64,000 nt of DNA from Phocaeicola plebeius (GTDB lineage: Bacteria > Bacteroidota > Bacteroidia > Bacteroidales > Bacteroidaceae). A program made the position numbers and the translations under genes. Below are positions 16,264 through 26,062 of this stretch, one piece after another (position 1 is the first letter of the stretch; the number at the start of each line of letters is the position of its first letter). The notes beneath the pieces are model-generated. The model had not been told where the DNA came from. It saw only the letters and a list, made by a program, of their open reading frames with translations, and ran no database searches. The stretch is taken from assembly GCA_004558305.1 (NCBI GenBank), contig SFDG01000001.1:62001-126000 (forward strand). Reading direction: 5' to 3'.

Positions 16264-16295
16264 TTTGCTTAACTAAGCAATTTCGGCTAATATTG
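16264..16295 (+). promoter_or_regulatory. Promoter with inverted repeat over the -33 box, upstream of the outer membrane barrel gene
   Basis: TTTG at 16264-16267 and TAATATTG at 16288-16295 are 20 bp apart, fitting the -33/-7 pattern with one -7 mismatch. An inverted repeat with 7-bp arms (TTGCTTA at 16265-16271, TAAGCAA at 16274-16280) covers the -33 box, the place where an operator would block RNA polymerase. Confidence 0.5.
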
Positions 16296-16339
16296 CACCG
16301 CAATAGTTCGTAACCTATAATGATAATCTAAAATTGAAT

Positions 16340-18847
16340 ATGAAACGATTGAACAACCGGGTGTACGTCACCCTCTGTTTCCTCTTGATGATGTCGGTGA
16401 CACTTCCGCTCGCTGCACAGAATGTCGTGTTTACCGTCAAAGGAATCCTGGTCGATTCGTTGACTCAGGAAAGTGAACCCTATGCCACTGTCCGCATTAC
16501 GCGGAAGGGGCAGCCTGAAAAACCGGTCAAGATGGCGGTGACCAATGAGAAGGGCCGCTTTCAGGAACGACTGACGCAGGCAGGCGAGTATCAGGTGCAG
16601 ATAACTTCCATCGGCAAGCGGGCTGTAGTCCGCCAGTTTACACTGACGGCAAGCCGTCCGGTCGTCGATTTGGGTACGCTCTATACGGCAGAGTCCACTG
16701 AACAGCTGAAGGGTATTGAGGTAGTGGCTCAGAAGCCGTTGGTCAGTGCGGAGGTGGACAAAATCGCCTACAGTGTTGAGGACGATCCCGATTCGAAGTC
16801 CAACACTACCCTCGAAATGCTTCGCAAGGTGCCGCTGGTGACCGTAGACGGCGAGGACAATATCCAGGTGAATGGTTCGAGCAACTTCAAAGTCCATGTC
16901 AACGGCAAGCCCAACACCCTGATGAGCAACAATCCCAAGGAAGTGTTGCGCAGCCTGCCTGCCAATTCCGTGAAGTCCATTGAGGTCATCACCGAGCCGG
17001 GGGCCAAGTACGATGCCGAAGGTATCGGGGGAATCTTGAACATCATCACCACGGCCGGCCGGATGCAGGGTTATACGGTCACTGTCAGTGCCCGTGCCTC
17101 TTCCACCGGAATGGGCGGCGGTGCTTTCGGAACGGTACAGGTGGGCAAATTGACGGTCACCGGTAACTATAACTACAACTACGATTCCCGTCCGCGTTCT
17201 TATTCCGAGTCGGGCCGTGAGGACTATACTTCCGATACGTATCGCCATCTGCAGACGAACAGCAATTCCAAAAACAGGGGCAATTTCCAGTTCGGTTACA
17301 TCGAAGGCAGCTATGAAATCGATACTCTCAACCTCATCACCTTCTCTGGCCATGCCTACGGCGGCAGTTCCAAGAGTCACAGCACCGGCACTACTCAGAT
17401 GCTCGACAAGGCGATGGCTCCGGTCTATTCCTATACCCAGCATTCCCGGTCGCGGGGAGAGTATGGCACCCTGAATTTCAATGCCGACTATCAGCGGTCT
17501 TTCCGCAAGAAGGGGGAATACCTCACGGTGTCTTACAAGCTGAGCCGGTCGCCCAATTCTTCCAGCAACCGTTCGGAATACGTCGACCTCACCGGAGAAT
17601 ATCCTTCCGACCTCTATGGGCCGTTGCTCGACCAGTGGTATGATAACGATGCCCGCACCATGGAGCATACCGGACAAATCGACTATGTGAATCCGATTAC
17701 GAAGGTGCATTATGTGGATGCCGGCCTGAAATACATCTACCGTTCGAACAACAGTGATGTAATGTACCAGCGTATGAACGAGAATACAGGTGTCCTGGAA
17801 CCGGACGAGGACCTGATGTCAAAGTACAAGCAGGGACAGAACATCTTGGCGGTTTATTCCGACTACCAACTGAAGCTCAAGAAATTCGGCATGAAGCTGG
17901 GATTGCGCTACGAACATACATTCACCGATGTGAAGTACGACTATATACCCGAACGGAATTTCAATGCCGGTTTCGATGACCTGGTACCTGCGGCCAACCT
18001 GTCGTATATGCTGGGGACGGGGATGAGTCTTCGCGCTGCGTATAACCTGCGCATCAACCGTCCGGGCATCTGGTACCTGAACCCTTTCAGGGACACGAGC
18101 AACCCCACTTCCATCAGCTATGGCAATCCCGACCTCGATACCGAGAAGTCCCATTTGCTCAGCCTTACTTTCAGTCGTTTCACGGCCAAGTTCAGCACCA
18201 ATGTCAGCTTCAGCTACCGGTTCTGCAACAACGGCATCGACCACTATTCCTTCCTGTCTCCCACGCAGCCAGGCGTTATGGAGAGCACCTATGGGAATAT
18301 CACGAAATCCAAAAATGCGCGTCTCTCGCTCTGGGCGAACTGGAATCCGGGCAACAAGACCCGCGTTTCCCTCAACCTGTCGGGCAGTTACCTGGACTAT
18401 CGGAGCCCTCAGCTGCAGCAGTCTAACAGCGGATGGACGGGCAATGTGTTTGGCAATGTCCAGCAGACCCTCCCGGCTGATATCCGTTTCGGCGTGTATG
18501 GCGGGTGGGGATCTCCCTATTTGACGCTGCAGGGAAAAGGGTCTTCCTATTCGTATTACGGGCTAAGCCTTAGCCGTTCGTTCCTGAAAGAAAAACGGCT
18601 CAGCCTTTCCCTGTTTGCCAGTAGTGTCTTCGACAAATACCGCACCTATACCAGTGAGACCATCACCGATTCCTTTCGCTCATGGAGCCGTTCCAAAAAC
18701 CCCATGCGCAGTTTGGGGGTGAACCTCAGCTGGCGTTTCGGCGAATTGAAGGCCCAGGTGAAGAAGACGAACCGCACCATCAACAACGATGACCTCAAAT
18801 CCGGTGAAAGTTCCGGCAGCGGTTCGTCGTCTGGCGGAAACGGCTAA
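16340..18847 (+). CDS. Outer membrane beta-barrel protein, TonB-dependent-receptor-like (OMP_b-brl_3 type)
   Basis: An 835-residue protein with signal peptide (to about LPLAAQ, residue 26). A carboxypeptidase-regulatory-like beta-sandwich follows (about 30-110), then a plug-like domain (about 115-225 with [16 protein letters not shown]), then a long barrel rich in alternating aromatic and Asn/Ser residues. The C-terminus is a low-complexity Gly/Ser tail. No SusD-like partner is adjacent, so it is not a polysaccharide-utilisation pair. Such proteins sit in the outer membrane; substrate unknown. It converges with engB, and their stop codons overlap. Confidence 0.88.
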   Translation: MKRLNNRVYVTLCFLLMMSVTLPLAAQNVVFTVKGILVDSLTQESEPYATVRITRKGQPEKPVKMAVTNEKGRFQERLTQAGEYQVQITSIGKRAVVRQFTLTASRPVVDLGTLYTAESTEQLKGIEVVAQKPLVSAEVDKIAYSVEDDPDSKSNTTLEMLRKVPLVTVDGEDNIQVNGSSNFKVHVNGKPNTLMSNNPKEVLRSLPANSVKSIEVITEPGAKYDAEGIGGILNIITTAGRMQGYTVTVSARASSTGMGGGAFGTVQVGKLTVTGNYNYNYDSRPRSYSESGREDYTSDTYRHLQTNSNSKNRGNFQFGYIEGSYEIDTLNLITFSGHAYGGSSKSHSTGTTQMLDKAMAPVYSYTQHSRSRGEYGTLNFNADYQRSFRKKGEYLTVSYKLSRSPNSSSNRSEYVDLTGEYPSDLYGPLLDQWYDNDARTMEHTGQIDYVNPITKVHYVDAGLKYIYRSNNSDVMYQRMNENTGVLEPDEDLMSKYKQGQNILAVYSDYQLKLKKFGMKLGLRYEHTFTDVKYDYIPERNFNAGFDDLVPAANLSYMLGTGMSLRAAYNLRINRPGIWYLNPFRDTSNPTSISYGNPDLDTEKSHLLSLTFSRFTAKFSTNVSFSYRFCNNGIDHYSFLSPTQPGVMESTYGNITKSKNARLSLWANWNPGNKTRVSLNLSGSYLDYRSPQLQQSNSGWTGNVFGNVQQTLPADIRFGVYGGWGSPYLTLQGKGSSYSYYGLSLSRSFLKEKRLSLSLFASSVFDKYRTYTSETITDSFRSWSRSKNPMRSLGVNLSWRFGELKAQVKKTNRTINNDDLKSGESSGSGSSSGGNG

Positions 18848-19464
18848 TTCGTCATTCCGCCTGTCGATGCTATCGACTTGTTCACTTCCTCGATATAGTC
18901 CAGAATTTCCTGCCGCCCTGTCTTTTTCTCCGATGAGGAGATGAAGTAGGGCGGCAGTTCTTCCCACTGCTCCTGCAGCTTGTTCATGAACCGCTCCACG
19001 CTCTGCCTTGTCTTCGTCGTCGTCTGTTTGTCGGCTTTGGTAAAGATCAGGGCAAAGGGTACACCGTTTTCGCCCAGCCATTCAATGAATTCCAGGTCGA
19101 TACGTTGCGGCTCCAGCCGGCTGTCGATCAGCACGAAAAGACATGTCATCTGTTGGCGTTCCAGCACGTAATATTCAATCAGTTTCTGAATCTTGTCCAT
19201 TATCTTCTTCCCCCGTTGCGCATAGCCATAACCTGGCAGGTCGACGAGATACCAAGCCTTGTTCACTAAAAAGTGGTTGATGAGCAATGTCTTTCCCGGT
19301 GTGGAAGAAGTCATGGCTAGTTTGGGCTTTTGGGTCAGCATGTTGATGAGGCTCGACTTGCCCACGTTCGAACGTCCGATGAAGGCATATTCGGGCAACT
19401 TCGTGTCGGGACACATATCCGCCCGTGAGTTGCTTATTACAAATTCGGCACTGGTTATTTCCAT
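18844..19464 (-). CDS. engB: Ribosome biogenesis GTP-binding protein EngB (YihA/YsxC)
   Basis: A 206-residue TrmE-Era-EngA-EngB-type GTPase involved in assembly of the 50S subunit. G1 GRSNVGKS (about 31-38), G3 DLPGYG (about 75-80) and G4 TKAD (about 141-144) are intact. Length is usual. Its TAG stop (18844-18846) is interleaved with the TAA of the convergent barrel gene. A -7 box is seen at 19497-19504. Confidence 0.96.
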   Translation of the reverse strand: MEITSAEFVISNSRADMCPDTKLPEYAFIGRSNVGKSSLINMLTQKPKLAMTSSTPGKTLLINHFLVNKAWYLVDLPGYGYAQRGKKIMDKIQKLIEYYVLERQQMTCLFVLIDSRLEPQRIDLEFIEWLGENGVPFALIFTKADKQTTTKTRQSVERFMNKLQEQWEELPPYFISSSEKKTGRQEILDYIEEVNKSIASTGGMTN

Positions 19465-19496
19465 TTGATCTACTATTTATAAATTGGTTTCGGGGA

Positions 19497-19504
19497 CAAA
19501 TTTA
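19497..19504 (-). promoter_or_regulatory. Promoter -7 box for engB
   Basis: The minus strand reads TAAATTTG, matching TAnnTTTG, 32 bp upstream of the engB ATG at 19464. Confidence 0.6.
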
Positions 19505-19934
19505 GCTAAAAACTATGAGATTCCACACCGACAGCATGAAGAAAGAGATTCTCGATAGGGAAAGAGGGGCGATTGGACGCCAAACACCCACAAACGTCCG
19601 GTTTGTTGTACCCAGCGTTTCATGTTCGCAGATTATTTGAAGATAGTGGGTTGCATTCGACTCTTTTGCTTATTCCTACATGAGTCGGGAGCCATCGACG
19701 ATACAGGGCTGTCTTGTCCGGTCACTTCGAACGGATGCAGAGCATCAATGAGTACGATGGGTGTCCTCTCGCTACATTGCTTCCGCCGGAAGTGGCGCGG
19801 GAAATATCCGCGCTACGGTGAACCGGCTTCTCGAAATGGAAGGATGACGTCACTTTCCGGACAGCATAGGCAGCAAAATCAAGGGGTAGACGAAGATTTT
19901 TGCGCAAGATTGCGAGATATGTGCGGAAATGAAT
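19505..19934. other. Gene-free stretch with hairpin potential
   Basis: About 430 bp between the engB and miaA promoters. No open frame has coding character, and no tRNA fold was recognised. A nested inverted repeat is seen: outer arms GCCGG at 19785-19789 and CCGGC at 19823-19827, inner arms GCGCGG at 19795-19800 and CCGCGC at 19808-19813. It could be an RNA gene, an eroded gene, or a long spacer; the sequence alone does not decide. Confidence 0.4.
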
Positions 19935-19942
19935 TATCTTTG
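19935..19942 (+). promoter_or_regulatory. Promoter -7 box for miaA
   Basis: TATCTTTG, exact match to TAnnTTTG, 22 bp before the miaA start at 19965. Because this box sits next to the gene, the 430 bp upstream are not needed as the miaA leader. Confidence 0.7.
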
Positions 19943-19964
19943 CACAAGAAGCACCAAGAAGATA

Positions 19965-20906
19965 ATGATGACGGAATATGATTTGATAACGATTATTGGC
20001 CCTACCGCTTCGGGAAAGACATCCTTGGCGGCGGCACTGGCGGCACGGATGGATGCTGAAATCATCAGCGGAGACAGTCGCCAGGTGTATCGTCGTATGG
20101 ATCTGGGAACGGGAAAAGATCTGGCTGACTACGTAGTGGACGGAAAACAGGTACCTCTTCACCTCATTGATGTGGCAGAGCCAGGATATAAGTACAATGT
20201 GTTCGAGTACCAGCGCGATTTCTTGCGGGCATACGAGGACATTCGTCATCGGGGGAAGATGCCCTTGCTTTGCGGGGGTACGGGCCTTTATATCGAAGCG
20301 GTGCTGAAAGGGTACCGGCTGATTCCTGTACCGGAGAATCCGGAACTGCGGGAACGGCTGGCCGACAAGTCGCTGGCAGAACTGACGGATATCCTTGCCG
20401 GATACAAGCAGCTGCACAATACGACGGATGTGGACACCGTGAAACGTGCCATCCGCGCCATAGAAATCGAGGAGTACTATCTCCGGCAGCCAGTGGATGC
20501 CCGGGAGTTTCCGGCTATCCGCAGTCTGTTGGTCGGTGTGGACATCGACCGCGAACTGCGGCGGGAGAAAATCACCCGGCGGCTCCGCCAACGGCTGGAG
20601 GAAGGGATGGTGGACGAGGTGAAGCGGTTGTTGGAGGAGGGAATCGCACCGGATGACCTGATTTACTACGGGCTGGAGTACAAGTTCCTGACACAGTATG
20701 TTGTGGGACAATTGTCGTTCGACGAGATGTTCCACGGACTGGAAACAGCCATTCATCAGTTTGCCAAGCGGCAGATGACCTGGTTCCGTGGAATGGAACG
20801 GCGCGGCTTTACCATCCACTGGATAGATGCCACCCTCCCGTTGGAGGAGAAGGTAGAGAATATCCTGGCACTGGCCGGGGACGTGAATGCAAGCAATGAA
20901 AGATAA
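19965..20906 (+). CDS. miaA: tRNA dimethylallyltransferase
   Basis: A 313-residue enzyme that adds a dimethylallyl group to A37 of tRNAs reading UNN codons. The P-loop GPTASGKT (12-19), SGDSRQVYRRMDLGT, LCGGTGLY and the KRQMTWFRG segment near the C-terminus are family hallmarks. The start is either ATG 19965 or 19968; upstream ATG codons fall before or in the promoter. It leads a run with a lipid kinase 24 bp and kdsA further downstream. Confidence 0.97.
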   Translation: MMTEYDLITIIGPTASGKTSLAAALAARMDAEIISGDSRQVYRRMDLGTGKDLADYVVDGKQVPLHLIDVAEPGYKYNVFEYQRDFLRAYEDIRHRGKMPLLCGGTGLYIEAVLKGYRLIPVPENPELRERLADKSLAELTDILAGYKQLHNTTDVDTVKRAIRAIEIEEYYLRQPVDAREFPAIRSLLVGVDIDRELRREKITRRLRQRLEEGMVDEVKRLLEEGIAPDDLIYYGLEYKFLTQYVVGQLSFDEMFHGLETAIHQFAKRQMTWFRGMERRGFTIHWIDATLPLEEKVENILALAGDVNASNER

Positions 20907-20930
20907 ACTTTAAACGATATGTAGACGAAC

Positions 20931-21863
20931 ATGGCGGTAGACACTACACGTTGGGGCGTGATCTATAACCCCAAGGCAGGCAGCAAGAAGGCACAACAGC
21001 GCTGGACGGACATCCGCAGCTATATGGAAAGCCGGAAGGTCCAGTTCGATTATGTGCAGTCGGAAGGATTCGGATCGGTGGAACGACTGGCTCGGACACT
21101 GGCGAACAATGGGTACAAGACCATTGTCGTGGTGGGAGGTGACGGGGCGTTGAACGATGCCGTCAACGGTATTCTCTTGTCCGATGCCGAAGACCGGAAC
21201 AATATTGCATTGGGTATCATCCCCAATGGTGTGGGCAATGATTTTGCCAAGTTCTGGGGATTGGATTCGGACGATTACCGAGGGGCTGTCGATGCACTGG
21301 TGGAACGCCGTACCCGGCGGGTCGATGTGGGAGAGTTTTCTTATTTCGATGGGGAAAAGCATGTGCGCCGTCTGTTCTTGAATGCGGTCTATGTAGGATT
21401 GGGTGCACGTATTGTGCGCATTACGAACGAGACCCGCCGTTTCTGGGGGATTCCGTTGATTTCCTATCTGGCGTCACTCTTTCTGGTCGCTTTCGAGCGG
21501 AAACTCTACCGGATGCATGTGAAACTGAACGGTGAGCACATCCGGGGGCGGATTATGGCGGTGGCCATCGGTAGTGCACGGGGTTACGGACTGACCCCCA
21601 GTGCCGTGCCCTACAATGGCTGGCTCGATGTATCCTTCGTCTATCGGCCGGAACTGCGACAGCTCATCTCAGGGCTGTGGATGCTCCAGCAGGGCCGGTT
21701 GCTGAACCATAAGACCGTGAAACCGTACCGATCGCGGAAGATTCAGATTCTGCGGGCGCAGAATGCGGAAATCAGTCTGGACGGCCGTCTATGGCTCGAC
21801 CGCCATTTCCCCATTGAGATTAGGATTGCTCCGGAGGCATTGACATTGATTATTCCCAAATAA
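20931..21863 (+). CDS. Diacylglycerol kinase family lipid kinase (YegS/DagK type)
   Basis: A 310-residue soluble kinase of the DAGK catalytic-domain family. The ATP-binding GGDGALNDA motif is at 69-77 (usual form GGDGTxNE), with NPKAGSKK near residue 13. The second half is the beta-sandwich with SLDGRLW near the end. It phosphorylates a lipid alcohol at the inner face of the membrane; diacylglycerol, undecaprenol or a sphingoid base are all possible in Bacteroidetes, and the sequence does not decide. It lies between miaA and kdsA. Confidence 0.88.
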   Translation: MAVDTTRWGVIYNPKAGSKKAQQRWTDIRSYMESRKVQFDYVQSEGFGSVERLARTLANNGYKTIVVVGGDGALNDAVNGILLSDAEDRNNIALGIIPNGVGNDFAKFWGLDSDDYRGAVDALVERRTRRVDVGEFSYFDGEKHVRRLFLNAVYVGLGARIVRITNETRRFWGIPLISYLASLFLVAFERKLYRMHVKLNGEHIRGRIMAVAIGSARGYGLTPSAVPYNGWLDVSFVYRPELRQLISGLWMLQQGRLLNHKTVKPYRSRKIQILRAQNAEISLDGRLWLDRHFPIEIRIAPEALTLIIPK

Positions 21864-21875
21864 CAGAAACAACGA

Positions 21876-22679
21876 ATGGCAACAATAGCAGATTTGCAGA
21901 ACAGTGAGAACTTCTTCCTTCTGGCCGGACCTTGTGTCATCGAAGGAGAAGATATGGCGCTCCGCATTGCTGAGCGCGTCGTGAAGATAACTGACCGACT
22001 GAACATTCCGTATGTGTTCAAGGGCTCGTACCGCAAGGCCAACCGCTCCCGCATTGACTCTTTTACGGGTATCGGTGACGAGAAAGCCCTCCGGATATTG
22101 GCCAAGGTGAAGCAGACCTTCGGGGTACCGGTAGTGACGGACATTCATGCGGCTCCTGAAGCGGAGATGGCGGCGGAATATGTGGACATCCTGCAGATTC
22201 CAGCCTTCCTCTGCCGTCAGACGGACCTGCTGGTGGCGGCGGCCAAGACCGGCAGAATCGTCAACATCAAGAAAGGGCAGTTCCTTTCGCCGGGTGCCAT
22301 GCGCTTTGCTGCCGATAAGGTGGTGGAAGCAGGCAACCCACAGGTGATGCTGACCGAGCGGGGGACGACCTTCGGCTATACTGACTTGATTGTCGACTAC
22401 CGGGGTATTCCGGAGATGCAGGCGTTCGGCCATCCCGTCGTGCTCGATGTGACGCATTCCTTGCAGCAGCCCAACCAGACATCCGGAGTGACCGGCGGTA
22501 TGCCGCAGCTCATCGAGACTGTGGCAAAGGCCGGGGTGGCTGTCGGAGTCGACGGCCTGTTCATGGAAACGCATGAAAACCCGGCAGTGGCCAAAAGCGA
22601 CGGTGCCAACATGCTGTCCCTTGATTTGCTGGAAGGCCTGTTGGAGCGCCTGGTACGCATCCGTCAGGCCGTACGGTGA
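21876..22679 (+). CDS. kdsA: 3-deoxy-8-phosphooctulonate synthase
   Basis: A 267-residue class I DAHP-like barrel that condenses PEP and arabinose 5-phosphate to Kdo-8-phosphate for lipopolysaccharide. AGPCVIEGED (C20) and the KANRSR segment (about 52-57) define it. Cys20 is the position that binds metal in metal-dependent KDO8P synthases (Asn in E. coli), so this is likely the metal-dependent class. It starts 12 bp after the lipid kinase and nearly abuts the convergent mnmA gene. Confidence 0.96.
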   Translation: MATIADLQNSENFFLLAGPCVIEGEDMALRIAERVVKITDRLNIPYVFKGSYRKANRSRIDSFTGIGDEKALRILAKVKQTFGVPVVTDIHAAPEAEMAAEYVDILQIPAFLCRQTDLLVAAAKTGRIVNIKKGQFLSPGAMRFAADKVVEAGNPQVMLTERGTTFGYTDLIVDYRGIPEMQAFGHPVVLDVTHSLQQPNQTSGVTGGMPQLIETVAKAGVAVGVDGLFMETHENPAVAKSDGANMLSLDLLEGLLERLVRIRQAVR

Positions 22680-22682
22680 GCG

Positions 22683-23750
22683 TCAGGACACTCTGATTTC
22701 TCCGCTGCCGATGCAGAGGTGCGCCTCCCGGTCGTAAATGACACCGAACTGGCCGGGGGCGATGCCTTGGATTTTCTCATTGCTGTAGATGCGGTAGTTG
22801 CCGTCGGAGAGGGGGGTGAGGGTTCCCGGATGCCAGCCTTCTGTGTGGCGGACCTTGAAGCGGATGGCCTGTGGCTCAGGGGTGTTCCACGGGTTGTCGG
22901 TGATGAAATGGAAGTCCGTCAGGCGGAACTCATGGCCGTACTGCAGTTCGGTGTCGTAGCCGTGTGATACGTACAGGATGTTTTGCTCCACATCCTTGTC
23001 AATGACGAACCACGGGCCGCCGCTCAGACCGAGTCCTTTGCGCTGTCCGATGGTATGGAACCAAAAGCCTTTGTGTTCGCCGATGGTCTTCCCCGTCTCT
23101 TTCTCGATGACCCTGCCCGGGCGTTCGCCCAAGAACCGGCGGATAAAGTCGTTGTAGTTGATTTTTCCCAGGAAGCAGATGCCTTGGCTGTCCTTGCGGG
23201 CGGCACTCGGCAGACGGGCTTCGCGAGCTATCTCGCGTACTTCGTGTTTCATCAGCCCTCCCAAAGGAAACCAGAGCTTGGACACTTGCAGGTAGGTGAT
23301 TTGTGCCAGGAAGTCGGTCTGGTCCTTGACGGGGTCTTTGGCAGTGGCCAGCCAGGTCCGTCCGTCGATGACGCAGGTATCGGCATAATGTCCCGTTACA
23401 ATCTTGTCGTAGGCATATCCCGCTTTTTCTTCAAAACAGCCGAACTTGATGAGCCGGTTGCACATCACGTCGGGATTGGAGGTCAGTCCCTGGCGGACCT
23501 TGTCGATGGTGTAGGCCACCACGCGGTCCCAGTACTCTTGCTGCAGGTCAATGATTTCCAGTGCCAGTCCGTATTTTCGGGCAGTGGCAGTGGCCAGTTC
23601 GATGTCTTCTTCGGAGGTGCAGGTCAGTCCGTCGTCGGTATCCATTCCGATTTTGATGTAGAACAAATCGGGTTTGTAGCCTTGTTCGCACAGCAGGTGG
23701 ACAGCGACTGCGCTGTCCACTCCTCCAGACAATAAAGTTGCTATCTTCAT
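22683..23750 (-). CDS. mnmA: tRNA 2-thiouridylase
   Basis: A 355-residue enzyme that thiolates U34 of Lys, Glu and Gln tRNAs. The PP-loop SGGVDS is at residues 8-13. The two catalytic cysteines are in CNRLIKFG (about residue 97) and DSQGICFLG (about residue 195). Length is normal. It lies 10 bp downstream of the YgiQ-type gene, both from the promoter near 25942. Bacteroidetes often carry two mnmA paralogues, and which one this is cannot be told here. Confidence 0.95.
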   Translation of the reverse strand: MKIATLLSGGVDSAVAVHLLCEQGYKPDLFYIKIGMDTDDGLTCTSEEDIELATATARKYGLALEIIDLQQEYWDRVVAYTIDKVRQGLTSNPDVMCNRLIKFGCFEEKAGYAYDKIVTGHYADTCVIDGRTWLATAKDPVKDQTDFLAQITYLQVSKLWFPLGGLMKHEVREIAREARLPSAARKDSQGICFLGKINYNDFIRRFLGERPGRVIEKETGKTIGEHKGFWFHTIGQRKGLGLSGGPWFVIDKDVEQNILYVSHGYDTELQYGHEFRLTDFHFITDNPWNTPEPQAIRFKVRHTEGWHPGTLTPLSDGNYRIYSNEKIQGIAPGQFGVIYDREAHLCIGSGEIRVS

Positions 23751-23760
23751 CGTTGTATTT

Positions 23761-25593
23761 CTATTTTACATATAGTTTCCGTATCAGGTCGCTCCGGCCG
23801 ATGCGTTTCAGTTCGGCCATGATGGCCTTCCGTTCTTCGGGCTTGTACCAGAAGAAGAACATGCGTTGGGCCAGTTTCTCGCGGGGGGTTCGGGCGGAGA
23901 AGACCGGCTGGAGCGTATAGGGGTGGAATCCCGTGTACCAGGCCTCAGTAGCCACCGTCATCGGGGTCGGTGTGAAGTCCTGTACCTGTTCCAGATGGAA
24001 ATCCAGTTGCTTGGTGATGACTGCCAGCTCTGCCATATCTTCTTCGGTACAGCCCGGATGGCTGCTGATGAAGTAGGGGATGAGCTGCTGCCGCAGGTTC
24101 AGTTCCTTGTTCAGCCGGTCAAAGATACGCTTGAACTGGTAGAACTGCTCGAAGGGCGGTTTGCGCATGATGTACAGCACTTGGTCGGAGGTATGTTCAG
24201 GAGCCACTTTCAGGCGGCCGCTCACATGGCGGGCAATCAGTTCGTGTGTATAGCGTGCCGTCCCATTGTCGATGTCCGCATTACCCGTCCGGTGTAGCAG
24301 CAGGTCGTAGCGTACACCGCTGCCGATGAAACTTTTCTTGATGCCCGGAAGGGCATCCACGGCCCGGTAGATGTCGAGCAAGGGACGGTGGTCGTTGTTC
24401 AGGTTGGGACAGATTTTCGGGTGGATGCACGAAGGACGCTTGCATCGGCGGCAGAGGCTTTCGTCCTTGCCGTGCATGGCATACATGTTGGCCGACGGGC
24501 CTCCCAGGTCGCTCAGGTAGCCCTTGAAGTCGGGGAGAGCCGTGATGGCCTGTACTTCCTTCAGGATGCTTTCCTTGCTGCGGCTGACGATGAATTTCCC
24601 TTGGTGGGCCGAGATGGTGCAGAAGGCGCAGCCGCCGAAACAGCCCCGGTGGATATTGACCGAGAACTTGATCATCTCGTAGGCCGGGATGCGCTTGCCT
24701 CTGTATTTAGGATGGGGAAGACGGGTGTAGGGGAGGTCGAAGGACTGGTCTAGTTCGCCTTGCGTCATGGGCGGATAGGGCGGGTTCACCACCACGACTC
24801 GTTGGCCCACTGCCTGGCAGATACGGGCTGCCGCGTATTTGTTCGATTCTTCTTCGATGTGGCGGAAGTTCTGGGCCTGTTTTTTCTTGTCGGCCAGGCA
24901 TTCTTCGTGCGAGAACAGCTGCAAGTCCTCCTCCAGTGGCTGGAACTCCGTTTTCCGCACCATCCATGCCGTTTGCGGCAAGTCGTGCGGCAGTTGGCCG
25001 TTTGCCGCCTGCAGCCGGCGGACCAAGTCGGTCACCGGCTTTTCGCCCATGCCGTAAATCAGCAGGTCGGCTCCCGAATCCACCAGAATGGAGGGGCGCA
25101 GGCGGTCTTCCCAATAGTCGTAGTGGGTCAGCCGGCGCAAGGAAGCTTCTATTCCTCCCAGCACCACCGGCACATCGGGGAACAGCCGTTTCAGAATGGT
25201 GGTATAGACAATGCTGGGATATTCCGGACGCAGGTCATGACGGCCGTCGGGCGTATAAGCATCCTCACTGCGCAAACGCTTGTTGGCAGTGTACTTGTTC
25301 ACCATACTGTCCATGCAGCCCGGCGACACCCCGAAGAACAGCCGCGGACGGCCCAGCTTCTTGAAGTCACGCAGGTCGTCCCGCCAGTTGGGCTGGGGAA
25401 CGATAGCCACCCTCAGTCCTTGCGCTTCAAGCAGTCGTCCGATGACGGCCGCTCCGAACGAAGGGTGGTCCACGTATGCATCACCGCTGAACAGGATGAC
25501 ATCCAGTTCGTCCCATCCCCTCAGTTCTACTTCCTTCTTGGTGGTGGGAAGCCAGTCGGTGAGGGGGCGTTGTTGCGTTTCATACGTTTTCAT
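23761..25593 (-). CDS. YgiQ family radical SAM protein
   Basis: A 610-residue protein with an N-terminal cobalamin-like or UPF0313 domain (about 1-200), a radical SAM domain with the CxxxCxxC cluster motif C318-C322-C325 in [10 protein letters not shown], and a further Cys-rich stretch [16 protein letters not shown] (about 390-410) that may hold a second metal site. The reaction is unknown. The first 14 bp overlap the end of the preceding small gene, which suggests translational coupling. Confidence 0.93.
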   Translation of the reverse strand: MKTYETQQRPLTDWLPTTKKEVELRGWDELDVILFSGDAYVDHPSFGAAVIGRLLEAQGLRVAIVPQPNWRDDLRDFKKLGRPRLFFGVSPGCMDSMVNKYTANKRLRSEDAYTPDGRHDLRPEYPSIVYTTILKRLFPDVPVVLGGIEASLRRLTHYDYWEDRLRPSILVDSGADLLIYGMGEKPVTDLVRRLQAANGQLPHDLPQTAWMVRKTEFQPLEEDLQLFSHEECLADKKKQAQNFRHIEEESNKYAAARICQAVGQRVVVVNPPYPPMTQGELDQSFDLPYTRLPHPKYRGKRIPAYEMIKFSVNIHRGCFGGCAFCTISAHQGKFIVSRSKESILKEVQAITALPDFKGYLSDLGGPSANMYAMHGKDESLCRRCKRPSCIHPKICPNLNNDHRPLLDIYRAVDALPGIKKSFIGSGVRYDLLLHRTGNADIDNGTARYTHELIARHVSGRLKVAPEHTSDQVLYIMRKPPFEQFYQFKRIFDRLNKELNLRQQLIPYFISSHPGCTEEDMAELAVITKQLDFHLEQVQDFTPTPMTVATEAWYTGFHPYTLQPVFSARTPREKLAQRMFFFWYKPEERKAIMAELKRIGRSDLIRKLYVK

Positions 25594-25900
25594 TTCCCGA
25601 CAGTTCTTTCCTCCGCTGCCAGTCGATATAGAGCAGAATGAGCTGGTGCAGTCCGAATGCCTTCATGTTGTTGTGGTAGATCACATCGATGCACAGGTCC
25701 AGGAGGTCCTTGCTGTTCGCCTCCGACGAAGCGATGAGCGAACGCAGGTTCAGTTTCAGCTTGTCCAGCACGCTTTCATCTACGATGCCGTTGCTGTCAA
25801 TCAGGTGTTGGAACAGGGAGTATTTCTCGATGGTCTGCAGATGTTCGTCCGAAATTTCCATGCTACGGGTACCCGTAGGGTTCGTTTGTATGGTATACAT
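25580..25900 (-). CDS. Small conserved-looking protein of unknown function
   Basis: A 106-residue soluble, helical protein. I do not recognise a family. It overlaps the YgiQ-type gene by 14 bp and lies 41 bp downstream of a -7 box, which supports it being real. The start could instead be the ATG at 25861 (MEISDEHL), which would drop the 13 residues encoded by the palindrome at 25863-25878. Features include a Leu-rich helix and the segment IDVIYHNNMKAFG. A role linked to the radical SAM enzyme is possible but only by proximity. Confidence 0.7.
   Translation of the reverse strand: MYTIQTNPTGTRSMEISDEHLQTIEKYSLFQHLIDSNGIVDESVLDKLKLNLRSLIASSEANSKDLLDLCIDVIYHNNMKAFGLHQLILLYIDWQRRKELSGNENV
25863..25878. 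repeat. Perfect 16-bp palindrome at the start of the small gene
   Basis: CTACGGGTACCCGTAG is identical to its reverse complement. It lies between two possible start codons (25900 and 25861) and about 65 bp downstream of the -7 box. It could be an operator or a hairpin in the leader, or chance. Confidence 0.5.
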
Positions 25901-25941
25901 GTCTTCTTGTTCTTTTGGTGGTTAGAAAATCTATTCTTGAG

Positions 25942-25949
25942 CAAAGTTA
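25942..25949 (-). promoter_or_regulatory. Promoter -7 box for the small gene, ygiQ-type and mnmA run
   Basis: The minus strand reads TAACTTTG, matching TAnnTTTG, 42 bp upstream of the first ATG. It diverges from the mazG promoter. Confidence 0.6.
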
Positions 25950-26033
25950 GTGATTTTTTGCTGAACACCAAGAAGGCAGGCGTTGAGATTTTGTTTTTTC
26001 CCGGTTTTTCGGTAGGATGCACGGGTTTTTTCG

Positions 26034-26041
26034 TACCTTTG
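26034..26041 (+). promoter_or_regulatory. Promoter -7 box for mazG
   Basis: TACCTTTG, exact match to TAnnTTTG, 21 bp before the mazG ATG. Confidence 0.7.
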
Positions 26042-26062
26042 TCCCGCTAAATAGAAACCGAT

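Noticed and set aside
16340..18847. SusC/SusD polysaccharide-utilisation locus
   Set aside because: The barrel is of the OMP_b-brl_3 type without SusD, and glycosidases with signal peptides are absent nearby; the GH13 enzyme is cytoplasmic.
19622..19981. Possible 119-residue gene before miaA
   Set aside because: It overlaps the miaA promoter and start, has mixed composition with many Arg and Ser, and no start context. More likely non-coding.
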